DNA of 64,000 nucleotides from Pseudomonas protegens (GTDB taxonomy: Bacteria; Pseudomonadota; Gammaproteobacteria; Pseudomonadales; Pseudomonadaceae): contig NZ_CP060201.1 of NCBI RefSeq assembly GCF_013407925.2, forward strand, positions 2,356,001 through 2,420,000, given 5' to 3'. Positions 44,895-51,975 of this stretch are shown here, piece by piece; position 1 is the first letter of the stretch; the number at the start of each line of letters is the position of its first letter. Made by a program: the position numbers and the translations under genes. Under the pieces are notes generated by a model. That model was given only the letters and a program-made list of their open reading frames with translations. It made no database searches and was not told the origin of the DNA.

Positions 44895-45335
44895 CTATAG
44901 CCAAAATTGACGAAATTTAAACCCTGCTGGACTCAGCACATAATCAGAATGGAAGGTCGCACCAAGAGACCGTAATAGCCGAATATGGGCACGATTCTCA
45001 AGCGAAACAACGTTCGTTAGAACAAGCCCCTTTGTATCGGTTTGGATAGACTTCAAATGATCTTTAAGAATCCTATAAAACCGAAATCGCTCGGCCACTG
45101 AAAGGCTATCCACAACATTGGTCGTCACAAACCAGATTGCACCTTTGGCGTGTCCACCGACAGCCAAAACTACTCCCCCAGACTTAATGACATTAGTAGT
45201 TTCGTCAAGATAGCTCGGAAAAACGTCGAGAGGGTCCCTTCCTGATTGAAGTGAATGAAACTCCTTAAGATCACCACGAGAAAGATTCTTCGCAGCTTCA
45301 AGCAAGTCACCCTGCGTTGCCTTTACTTTGAACAT
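44895..45335 (-). CDS. T7 gp13-like internal protein (acetyltransferase-like)
   Basis: This 146-residue protein has the GNAT-like layout of T7 gp13: GGVVLAVGGHAKGAIWFVTT, a central YRILKDHLK helix and NRAHIRLLRSLGATFHSDYV, close to the gp13 pattern SHIRFLKTIGAVFHEEY. In T7, gp13 is needed for assembly of infectious particles. The ATG at 45335 has GGAGG upstream, whereas the longer reading frame to 45431 does not. It is followed by gp14- and gp16-like genes in normal T7 order. Confidence 0.72.
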   Translation of the reverse strand: MFKVKATQGDLLEAAKNLSRGDLKEFHSLQSGRDPLDVFPSYLDETTNVIKSGGVVLAVGGHAKGAIWFVTTNVVDSLSVAERFRFYRILKDHLKSIQTDTKGLVLTNVVSLENRAHIRLLRSLGATFHSDYVLSPAGFKFRQFWL

Positions 45336-45388
45336 ATGCCTCCATGAATTTATTAAAAACCATACCCCAAGACAGTCAACAACATGCT

Positions 45389-45892
45389 TCAGGGGCGCGC
45401 AAACTCTCCGTGATACCTTGCCCGGAGACACTTCGAATAATTAATAGCCGCTCTTATATTTTCGAAAACTGATACATGAACCTCCCCATTGATTGAGAGC
45501 TGAGCCTGATACACTTTTTCCGACAGCTTGCGAATCCCTTTCGGCAATCCCTTCTTATTCTGGCGCACTTTTGTGTTGCACATATTCTGAGCTTGGGTAC
45601 AGGCTCGTAGATTGTCTACTTTATTATTTAGCCGATCCCCATCGATATGATCAACAACCAAGTCCCCGGGGTCATTTTCTTTTGCCATAAAATAAATCAC
45701 GCGATGGCATCTATAGTGTATCCCTCGAAACTTCATTCTGTAGTAGCCGTCTGATCCGATTGATATCACTGGACCTACTCGTGCATTACGCCCCCTTGCG
45801 GCTTTGATACGAGTGATCCCTGAGGGAGACGCTGAGTCAATTACGTAGAATTTTTGAAGGTCCTCCAAGGGAGGCATCGGGGATGCTTTCAT
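45389..45892 (-). CDS. HNH endonuclease, homing type
   Basis: This 167-residue phage-type HNH nuclease has the motif LVVDHIDGDRLNNKVDNLRA around residues 79-96 and a C-terminal DNA-binding part with KGIRKLSEKVYQAQLSINGE and RAAINYSKCLRA (AP2-like). Such free-standing genes move between T7-like genomes as homing endonucleases. AGGAGG lies before the ATG, and the right phage promoter stands 25 bases further up. It ends 54 bases before the gp13-like gene. Confidence 0.85.
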   Translation of the reverse strand: MKASPMPPLEDLQKFYVIDSASPSGITRIKAARGRNARVGPVISIGSDGYYRMKFRGIHYRCHRVIYFMAKENDPGDLVVDHIDGDRLNNKVDNLRACTQAQNMCNTKVRQNKKGLPKGIRKLSEKVYQAQLSINGEVHVSVFENIRAAINYSKCLRARYHGEFARP

Positions 45893-45917
45893 GCTTTTCC
45901 TCCTACTGATTAGCTGT

Positions 45918-45939
45918 TCCTAATAGTGAGGACTTTTGG
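45918..45939 (-). promoter_or_regulatory. T7-type phage RNA polymerase promoter, right copy
   Basis: On the minus strand it reads CCAAAAG-TC-CTCACTATTAGGA, differing from the left copy only in the two central bases. Transcription from it would cover HNH, gp13-, gp14- and gp16-like genes and stop at the hairpin at 40054. Confidence 0.68.
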
Positions 45940-45951
45940 CACGCTCCCGCA

Positions 45952-46515
45952 TCAAGCAAGGTCCATTAGCTCCCGTCCGAGGGCCTTCTGATAATGGAAA
46001 GGAACCGTTGTGGCCTCGGTCCCAATGTGCGGATTTGGCGGCGCCATGGAATTTAAGGGCCGTGTAAAGTTCATCCCTATAAGGAGGGCTTTGAGTTCCG
46101 CAACGCCGCCTCTAAGGGTCTTCAGTTCGTCCATGAGGCTCTGTGCGATTGGGTTGGTGGAGTCCTCGGCGTTGTACTTCCCGGTCTTGCGGATGGTCGG
46201 GAGGACTTCCTCAGTGCCCCACTTGCGGAATGGCTCAGAGGCCGGAGCGTGTCCCCGTAGGAGCATCTGGTAGACCGCTCCCTCGGTAAACATCCAAGAG
46301 TTGGACTTGATCACTCGCCCGTCCCTTGGAATTTCCCCAAGAGACACCACGCGGTATCCCGCCAGTTTTTCCGCGACCAGGGACACTTGGTTATGCGGGT
46401 CCTTCAGGCCAGCCGCACGGGCCACCTGAGTAGCTACAAAAAGCAGCTCGTGTTCAGGATGGCCGGTCAGTACGTCCAGCTCTACGCCCATGAAGTTGCG
46501 CTTCTCAAATTGCAC
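45952..46515 (-). CDS. Bro-N domain (antirepressor-like) protein
   Basis: This 187-residue protein has an N-terminal Bro-N domain (NFMGVELDVLTGHPEHELLF, VATQVARAAGLKDPHNQVSL, NSWMFTEGAVYQMLLRGHAP) and a helical C-terminal tail. Bro-N proteins are phage antirepressors or DNA-binding regulators. The GTG at 46515 gives a complete domain but no strong ribosome site is seen. Base composition drops sharply right after its start, so the gene sits at the junction with the AT-rich cargo and may have lost its promoter. Confidence 0.75.
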   Translation of the reverse strand: MQFEKRNFMGVELDVLTGHPEHELLFVATQVARAAGLKDPHNQVSLVAEKLAGYRVVSLGEIPRDGRVIKSNSWMFTEGAVYQMLLRGHAPASEPFRKWGTEEVLPTIRKTGKYNAEDSTNPIAQSLMDELKTLRGGVAELKALLIGMNFTRPLNSMAPPNPHIGTEATTVPFHYQKALGRELMDLA

Positions 46516-46604
46516 TCACGCGCCACAAAGGAGTCGCAATAGAAGCATTTTTCTGATATTAAAAAATAAAATTCTTACACTGGCATTATCACAGGGAAAT
46601 AGAT

Positions 46605-47675
46605 ATGCAAAAAATTGATAGATACGCCATCTGGAACAACAAAGGCGGGGTAGGAAAAAGCACTATAACCTTTCATGCGGCAACTCGATACGCAGAGCTA
46701 AATCCAGACAAAAAAGTTCTTGTCGTAGATTTGTGCCCACAATCAAATTCAAGCATGATGTTATTGGGAGGCGGGACGATAGGCGAGCATCACGTGCTAA
46801 GTCTTTGCACCTTACCCACACCACAAACAGTAGTAGGATACTTAAGCACCGTAATTGCAAACGGTGCTGGCGCGGCTTTACCAGACCCACTTAAATTTAT
46901 ATCTCAGATTAGCAGCGTAAACCCTGCAATACCTGAAAACCTTCTCCTTATGTGCGGTGACGGCAATTTAGAGCCAATGGCACCGGCTGTTACTGGCGCA
47001 GCAAATGCCCCGTCGTTAACTCCAACCATGCAACCTTGGAAATGGGTACATCAGATTTTCAGGGAGATGATAGGGTCATTTGCTTCACAATTCCCAAATA
47101 ATGACATCACAGTATTTATCGACACCAATCCGAGCTTTTCAATATATACTGAACTGGCTATATCAGCCGGTGACAAACTTATAGTTCCTGTCAATGCTGA
47201 CGACTCGTCGCGCGTAGCAACAAACGCGCTCTTCATATTGCTGCATGGACAAGTGCCACCACATCCAATTTACGGATCATGGACTTATGCTGCAAAAGCA
47301 GCCAGCTATGGAATGATTATTCCACAAATTCACGTCATTGTCGGAAATCGACTAACTCAATACGAGGGCGCAGCGGGTGCGTTCAGCGCACTTTCAGATG
47401 CTACGGCGGACACTTTATTCCACGCTTACTGCTCTACCCCCTCGTACTTCACCAACAAGGGTTTTCATCCAACAAACATCAATGACTTCCGCCAAACTTA
47501 CTCTGTAGCCCTCCGCGACTTCAATACAGCCGGCGTCGTCGCCGCGCACTTAGGGCGTCCTCTTTCCCAGTTGAACGGCGGATACCACTTAGTTCATGGA
47601 CATAGCATTCAAGTTAATAGTGAGAGGGTCGCAGAATGCCAAAGAGCCGTAGATAGTTTAATGGCAATGATTTAA
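46605..47675 (+). CDS. Orphan ParA/MinD-like ATPase
   Basis: This 356-residue P-loop ATPase has a deviant Walker A NNKGGVGKSTITFH (residues 11-24) with the signature lysine, a Walker A' aspartate in VLVVDLCPQSNSS, and a Walker B-like VFIDTNPSFSIY followed by LIVPVNADDSS. It is longer than typical ParA; about 60 residues in the middle are extra. No ParB or parS-like repeat is seen. Base composition is much poorer in GC than that of the host and the T7-like genes. AGGG precedes the ATG. Partition, positioning or a defence-linked ATPase are all possible. Confidence 0.75.
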   Translation: MQKIDRYAIWNNKGGVGKSTITFHAATRYAELNPDKKVLVVDLCPQSNSSMMLLGGGTIGEHHVLSLCTLPTPQTVVGYLSTVIANGAGAALPDPLKFISQISSVNPAIPENLLLMCGDGNLEPMAPAVTGAANAPSLTPTMQPWKWVHQIFREMIGSFASQFPNNDITVFIDTNPSFSIYTELAISAGDKLIVPVNADDSSRVATNALFILLHGQVPPHPIYGSWTYAAKAASYGMIIPQIHVIVGNRLTQYEGAAGAFSALSDATADTLFHAYCSTPSYFTNKGFHPTNINDFRQTYSVALRDFNTAGVVAAHLGRPLSQLNGGYHLVHGHSIQVNSERVAECQRAVDSLMAMI

Positions 47676-47706
47676 CTAAACACCCGGTAAAAATCAGACA
47701 TGCACA

Positions 47707-47744
47707 GCCTCATCGCAAAATTAAATTAAGAATAGCGATGAGGC
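47707..47744. terminator. Large-loop hairpin between ParA-like and the 109-residue gene
   Basis: GCCTCATCGC and GCGATGAGGC form a ten-base stem with an 18-base AT-rich loop in the convergent gap. It is a likely two-way terminator, though no long T-run follows. Confidence 0.45.
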
Positions 47745-47765
47745 TTACAACAGTAATACCCCTTA

Positions 47766-48095
47766 CTAATATCTAATAATTGCCTTAGCAATTGCTGCAC
47801 GATCCCCCGCATGACGAGCTCGTAATATCACCCCCAACGCAGCATCTTTTGTCAACTGAGTAAATATAAATCTACGATTCACCGCATCTTCGTAAAAGTC
47901 TTCTTGGGCCACGATAGTTCCATCTGTAAATTTCCATATAGACAACCCCTCCACTCTTTCTTCACATTGAAATATTCCAAGCTCAACAAATTCATTCAGG
48001 GCAGCGGTAAGACTTGCTCTGAGGTCCACGTGACGGCGTTTAGGAGTAGCGTTGGCAATAGCAAGACTATCAATTACAAAGCGAGGGCGCGGCAT
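47766..48095 (-). CDS. Hypothetical protein of the AT-rich cargo
   Basis: This 109-residue protein starts MPRPRFVIDSLAIANATPKR and contains LTAALNEFVELGIFQCEERV followed by LSIWKFTDGTIVAQ, which looks like a small winged-helix arrangement, then a helical end (DAALGVILRARHAGDRAAIA). No family is recognised. The ATG at 48095 has AGGT upstream; a longer frame with a TTG start runs to 48161. It converges on the ParA-like gene and lies downstream of the 117-residue gene on the same strand. A DNA-binding role is a guess from shape only. Confidence 0.5.
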   Translation of the reverse strand: MPRPRFVIDSLAIANATPKRRHVDLRASLTAALNEFVELGIFQCEERVEGLSIWKFTDGTIVAQEDFYEDAVNRRFIFTQLTKDAALGVILRARHAGDRAAIAKAIIRY

Positions 48096-48233
48096 AACGA
48101 TAAACCTATAGGCAAATGAGTACTGCCAAGGTATACGAACCCTGCCCACACATGTCAACAACTCTTACTCACATAGCTGCAACTACCTGCACGCAGGTGC
48201 AACGCCTTACACTATGCCTGACAAGTTCCTGAG

Positions 48234-48587
48234 TTACTCGATACGCACCGCTACCCAGCTTGGGAAGCCATCAGTGCGTGATACTGCATATTTGTGGTCT
48301 TTACCGCGAATAAGAGATTTTATCATGTAATCCACAGTACGCCACGGCAACTCCGCACGTTCACAGGCAGTTAGAGCTGCATCATTAGTAAAAGCTGTCT
48401 CGAAAATCTCTGTAAAAACCTCGCCATATTCTGATCGCCAAGAACGCTTAGCCACCATCTTACTACCCCCCTTAGAATCTCCATCAAAATCATCCGTAAC
48501 CACCTGCGAAATAAATATTGCTGGGGAGTCGGTCACACTTACAATGCTTTCTTGAGCTTGAACATCTAATTCACTAACAGAGTCCAA
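48234..48587 (-). CDS. Hypothetical protein of the AT-rich cargo
   Basis: This is up to 117 residues. Two starts compete: TTG at 48587 behind GATGAGG, and ATG at 48458 behind AAGGGGGG, which would leave 74 residues (MVAKRSWRSEYGEVFTEIFE...). The shared part has FTNDAALTACERAELPWRTV, which resembles a helix-turn-helix recognition unit, and ends FPSWVAVRIE. No family is recognised. It lies upstream of the 109-residue gene in the same low-GC block. Confidence 0.45.
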   Translation of the reverse strand: MDSVSELDVQAQESIVSVTDSPAIFISQVVTDDFDGDSKGGSKMVAKRSWRSEYGEVFTEIFETAFTNDAALTACERAELPWRTVDYMIKSLIRGKDHKYAVSRTDGFPSWVAVRIE

Positions 48588-48942
48588 AATACAAACCTCA
48601 TCAAAATATAATTAAGTGCTAAAAACCTTATAAACCTACACACCCCTTTCACCAGGAACATCCTAAAGACGTCCGCAAAACCCAAAACTTAAAGTAAAGA
48701 CCTGATGTATAATATAAATATCGACTAATTCTAAGAGTAAAAATAACACTCCCATCAACTCATCTATAAATATCAAAACCACCAAATGGCCAACAGCTAA
48801 AGCTCGTACTGGAAGGTCTTGATGCCCGTATGAGAACGCCTCACACCAAAGACATGTGAACAGCGCTCACACATCTGCAAGCCGAAATTTACGGGCATGC
48901 GACACAGATGTCAACGAATAGTATTCACATATCTACTGTAAT
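48588..48942. other. AT-rich intergenic stretch without a gene
   Basis: These 355 bases have many short A/T runs, including TATAAT at about 48711, which could serve promoters. There is a GCCCGTA/TACGGGC inverted pair (about 48824 and 48891) spanning ~70 bases. No coding frame or known RNA is recognised. The stretch begins where the gp2.5-like gene ends abnormally. Confidence 0.4.
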
Positions 48943-49638
48943 TCACTCGATTCCGCCGCCAGAAACCGACTTGAAACGGGGTAAGCTCGCCACCATGGCG
49001 CTCGAAGGAGAACAACCAACCTCGTCAGCCACATAGCCCTCTTCGGCTTCGTCGCCCCATTCATCATCACCACCGCCGAACTCGACCAGCTTCAACAGCA
49101 TTACGGAGTCCAACTGAAGCTTGACGGACGCACCAGCGACCGCCGAGAAGCCATAGGCGAACATGGAGAAACGAGCCTTCAGCTCAGAGCCGCCAGAGAT
49201 GGCCGGAACGTTGTTGATGCGCTTGCCCTTGGAGTCCACGACCTTCAGGACCAGCGGCTTCAGCTCTTCGGTTTTCTTGTCCACGTAGGAAGCGTAAGAG
49301 CTGAACTTGAAGGTCACCGTACCGTCGTCGTTGATGAAGTACGGCATGTTGCCCTCGTAGGGTTCCAGCAGTTTCTTACCGCGAGCCAGTTTCTTAAGCA
49401 GCTCTGGGCGTTCCGCTTCGAACTTCTCGCAGATTTCGGCGTAGTTCGCCTCGTGAAGTTTGTTGATCTTGTTGATCAGCGCTTGAGCGTCCTTACTTGG
49501 GACAGTGAGGTCAACTTTGTAGACGCCTCGCGGATTACCGAAACCCTTTTCAGGGTTGCCATAGTCTGGCTTTTGGATTGCGCAGTAAGGCTCAGCGGTG
49601 CCGCGTGGGGTGAAATGGAATACTCGGAGGTTCCCCAT
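48943..49638 (-). CDS. T7 gp2.5-like single-stranded DNA-binding protein with altered C-terminus
   Basis: This 231-residue protein follows T7 gp2.5 closely: GTAEPYCAIQKPDYGNPEKG, GFGNPRGVYKVDLTVPSKD, LEPYEGNMPYFINDDGTVTF and AVAGASVKLQLDSVMLLKLV. The acidic segment GGGDDEWGDEAEEGYVADE is present, but the usual very acidic tail with terminal Phe is replaced by GCSPSSAMVASLPRFKSVSG and GGIE. In T7 that tail contacts the polymerase and primase-helicase, so this copy probably binds DNA but cannot recruit partners. The 3' end looks like a deletion junction where genes 3 to 12 were lost. Confidence 0.88.
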   Translation of the reverse strand: MGNLRVFHFTPRGTAEPYCAIQKPDYGNPEKGFGNPRGVYKVDLTVPSKDAQALINKINKLHEANYAEICEKFEAERPELLKKLARGKKLLEPYEGNMPYFINDDGTVTFKFSSYASYVDKKTEELKPLVLKVVDSKGKRINNVPAISGGSELKARFSMFAYGFSAVAGASVKLQLDSVMLLKLVEFGGGDDEWGDEAEEGYVADEVGCSPSSAMVASLPRFKSVSGGGIE

Positions 49639-49643
49639 ATTAG

Positions 49644-49865
49644 TTATGGCTGCCTCAATGACACTATCCGCTTGGAGAATGCGCGCATCTCCTCAAGGAC
49701 TCGTTCGGACTCGACCATATCTAAAATGGACTCAGAACAGGACGGGCAGAAATCACCCGTCACGTCCTTAATCACAGTCGTTGCCCCCCTGTACTCATAG
49801 GGTAGGTCGCGGGTGTCATGGACCAAACCCGCAGCGCCACAAACAGGGCATTTCATAGTGTTCAT
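49644..49865 (-). CDS. MqsA-type zinc-finger protein (orphan, no HTH)
   Basis: This 73-residue protein matches only the N-terminal zinc domain of the antitoxin MqsA (YgiT): MKCPVCG (C6, C9), LPYEYRGATTVIKDVTGDFC and CPSC (C40, C43). The frame then ends, so the C-terminal DNA-binding half of MqsA (about 131 residues in E. coli) is missing. No MqsR toxin gene adjoins. It lies between the integrase and the gp2.5-like gene on the same strand. In MqsA the zinc domain is the part that holds the toxin. Confidence 0.8.
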   Translation of the reverse strand: MNTMKCPVCGAAGLVHDTRDLPYEYRGATTVIKDVTGDFCPSCSESILDMVESERVLEEMRAFSKRIVSLRQP

Positions 49866-49894
49866 AGCTCGACTTTCTCCAAGCGGGGACCCCT

Positions 49895-51277
49895 TTACTG
49901 TTGGCCCTGAAGTGTCTCAGTAGGCGTAAAGACTCCCTTTAGCATCTCCGCGACAGTCTCAACGATAACCCCAGAGCCGTAGACATCGAAGGTTATCGTT
50001 CTTGTTGCATGCCCCATTACTGCCTGGGCGTGTGTTGTGGGAACGCCACGCTCCTGCATCAGGGATACCAGTGAATGCCGTAATGAATGGAACACTAATC
50101 CCCGCTGGTACGAGCCACCAAGCGCTTCAGGGATTGCCTGCTGGTTGGCCCATTCACCAGCGGGTCTATACCCAATCTGCGCCAAAGCTTCAGTTCCGCT
50201 AAACCTACATGAATCTACGTACCGCAAGAACGCTGCGAGGTCAAAACCATAAGCCCCATCTGTCAGTGGCACCATACGTTCACTACGCTTGTTCTTGATG
50301 GATTTCCCTTCACCTGCCTCATTGATGTGGATCGCCGTGACTCCTGACCCAAGGGTCTGAATGTCAGTTACGGTCAACTGCGAGATTTCATTGAGTCGCG
50401 CGCCTGTGATCGCCCCAAGGCTTAGCAACCAGCGCTTCCAAGAGGTCTCTGGGAACGTATTAGCGTAGGCGACGAGCTTGCCTACCTGATCCTGTGAGAA
50501 TGCCTTACGGGTCGACTCAATGCCTTTCGTGAACTTCAGTTTCTTATCGTAAGACTTTTCGAGATGACCATTCTCCACAGCCCAGTTCAGGACAGCAGAT
50601 AGCTTCATGAGCATCTGGTTAACCGTCGAAGGCTTACGGGTCGCTGCAAGGGCATCTCGAAGACCCACAAGGTCAGCCCGCGTGTGGTTTCGCATATCCA
50701 ACTCACCCAACAGCTCAATGAGAACCCCATGAGTGAACTTGGTAGTGCTCAGCGTGGACGCCTTTTGCCCCCCTGAACGGTCCTTCAAGTACAGAGCTGA
50801 AAGGGTCTCAAAAGTTAGCGCCTGTCCAGATTGAGACGGAGACAAGCCCAATACAGATTGAGACGCGGAAACAGTCCCTGCGAACCGCTGAGGTCTAACG
50901 AGGCTATCGACTCGACCGTATGCGACCGTATGCAGGCTACCCCAGAGCTGCGCCGTATCACCACCTGCCAAGACCTCCACCGAGACAGCCCGAAATCGTT
51001 CTTTAAGCTCCTGCCATGTAGCATCCGGTGTTTCCAGATGGAACGCCCGAACGACACCCGAAAGGAGTTCTGAAGCGTCCATAGCATCTCTACGACTGCT
51101 TGTCTTGAGGGACACCGAAACGGCCTCTGTGGTGCTGCCTGTCGCCCTTAGACGCATGTAGTAAATACCGTTGCGTCTGTAGTGATAAGGCTTGGCGAGC
51201 CTCGTAGTCGGCTTTGAGGAACCAGAACGACTTGTGACAGGACTTGTAACAGCAGAGCATTCTAAAAGGCGACTCAT
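49895..51277 (-). CDS. Tyrosine recombinase (phage integrase)
   Basis: This 460-residue integrase has an N-terminal part with KPYHYRRNGIYYMRLRATGS, a SAM-like core-binding domain in the middle, and the catalytic domain with arginine in AITGARLNEISQL (around residue 292), HSLRHSLVSL (around 397-400), GHA and the nucleophile tyrosine in ITFDVYGSG (about 433). The gene sits 43 bases from the right attachment core, the normal place. The ATG at 51277 lacks a strong ribosome site. Its first codons overlap the arm-like repeats at 51230, which could let the protein repress itself. Confidence 0.92.
   Translation of the reverse strand: MSRLLECSAVTSPVTSRSGSSKPTTRLAKPYHYRRNGIYYMRLRATGSTTEAVSVSLKTSSRRDAMDASELLSGVVRAFHLETPDATWQELKERFRAVSVEVLAGGDTAQLWGSLHTVAYGRVDSLVRPQRFAGTVSASQSVLGLSPSQSGQALTFETLSALYLKDRSGGQKASTLSTTKFTHGVLIELLGELDMRNHTRADLVGLRDALAATRKPSTVNQMLMKLSAVLNWAVENGHLEKSYDKKLKFTKGIESTRKAFSQDQVGKLVAYANTFPETSWKRWLLSLGAITGARLNEISQLTVTDIQTLGSGVTAIHINEAGEGKSIKNKRSERMVPLTDGAYGFDLAAFLRYVDSCRFSGTEALAQIGYRPAGEWANQQAIPEALGGSYQRGLVFHSLRHSLVSLMQERGVPTTHAQAVMGHATRTITFDVYGSGVIVETVAEMLKGVFTPTETLQGQQ
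51230..51252 (+). promoter_or_regulatory. Right arm-type integrase site candidates
   Basis: ACTTGTGACAGG and ACTTGTAACAG stand in tandem, 12 bases apart, within the first codons of the integrase (giving the repeated VTS in the protein). They match the motifs at 38659 and 38683. Confidence 0.5.
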
Positions 51278-51320
51278 AAAGGTTTAACCCCGTAAACATT
51301 GGGAAAAACCTGAATGCCTT

Positions 51321-51395
51321 GCAATTCTGGATGTACTGCCGGGAGGATCTCAGGAAGTTGAAGCGGATCACCCTGTTGTGGGATTACATCCGCGA
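51321..51395 (+). repeat. attR core, right copy of the 75-bp duplication
   Basis: It is identical to 38462-38536. The following 67 bases continue the LysR reading frame to TGA at 51460-51462. Confidence 0.85.
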
Positions 51396-51462
51396 GGTGA
51401 CGGAGCAGAATCGCCCTCTGCTCATGGGGGACAGCCGCAGCATGCTGTTCGCCGCCCCCTGA
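51321..51462 (+). pseudogene. Displaced original 3' end of the LysR gene
   Basis: This reads QFWMYCREDLRKLKRITLLW and on to RSMLFAAP then TGA, the same C-terminus as the intact LysR at 37653, but without the rest of the gene. It is the host's own 3' end, cut off by the element. It differs from the replacement at a silent Glu codon, Asp for Glu in GDSRSM, a silent Ala codon, the last Pro codon and the stop codon. Confidence 0.88.
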
Positions 51463-51500
51463 CGCTTTACCTGCTCATGGATCGAACTGGATACCCGAAG

Positions 51501-51938
51501 ATGAAAAAACTCAGCCGGCGCGGCTCGCTCACCCTTGGCGCAGTGGTTCTCGGCGCCTCGCTGTGGCCCGCTTCGCAATGGTGGGAAAAGGGCCTGGCGA
51601 CGGCCCGCGGCGCCCCCCGCATCAGCCCCAACGGGTGCTACAGGGTTCAGGTATTCAGGCCGTTCTGGGTCCTGCCCGGCAGATTCCACACCCAGTACCA
51701 CCCGGACCCGGAGCAGGCTCCCAACGAGAACCCGCACTGGGAGCTGCCGGCGTTTTTCCGTTTGTATGACCAGCGCAATGGCCAATGGCTTGGCGACAGC
51801 CAGATCTATGACCTGGTCGTCGACGGGGGGCCCTTGCAGTGGGGCATGAAAGGAGACCCGCGGGTGTCCGCGGCCATGATCGACATCGGCCCCAACGCGC
51901 CGGATTGCATCGGCGACCAGCCGGCCAAAGGGCGCTAG
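51501..51938 (+). CDS. Hypothetical signal-anchored protein
   Basis: This 145-residue protein starts MKKLSRRGSLTLGAVVLGAS, a positively charged N-terminus with one hydrophobic segment, so it is probably anchored in the inner membrane or exported. The rest (ISPNGCYRVQVFRPFWVLPG, FFRLYDQRNGQWLGDSQIYD, IDIGPNAPDCIG) has two cysteines that could pair in the periplasm. No family is recognised. It is the first host gene after the element and was originally just downstream of the LysR gene. Confidence 0.65.
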   Translation: MKKLSRRGSLTLGAVVLGASLWPASQWWEKGLATARGAPRISPNGCYRVQVFRPFWVLPGRFHTQYHPDPEQAPNENPHWELPAFFRLYDQRNGQWLGDSQIYDLVVDGGPLQWGMKGDPRVSAAMIDIGPNAPDCIGDQPAKGR

Positions 51939-51975
51939 CGGCTGCCGGGGGTAGCCGCCAGCCGGGCAATGCCAA

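Larger units (their letters stand above)
38462..51395. mobile_element. Integrated T7-like prophage remnant with tyrosine integrase and cargo
   Basis: The element is bounded by a 75-base exact direct repeat (38462-38536 and 51321-51395) lying in the 3' end of a LysR gene; similarity continues to 38596/51455 with two mismatches. The integrase gene ends next to the right repeat. Inside are T7-type genes for gp2.5, gp13, gp14 and gp16, two T7-like promoters, HNH and Bro-N genes, and non-phage cargo (MltR-like, ParA-like, two small unknown genes, MqsA-like). Genes for phage RNA polymerase, replication, head, tail and packaging are absent, so it cannot form phage alone. It is a decayed prophage, or possibly a phage-dependent satellite. 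Confidence 0.85.

Noticed and set aside
46605..47675. Plasmid partition locus
   Set aside because: Only the ParA-like ATPase is present; no ParB-like gene and no set of parS-type repeats is visible around it.
38700..51300. CRISPR array in the element
   Set aside because: No regularly spaced short repeats were seen; the repeats present are the attachment core and arm-like motifs.
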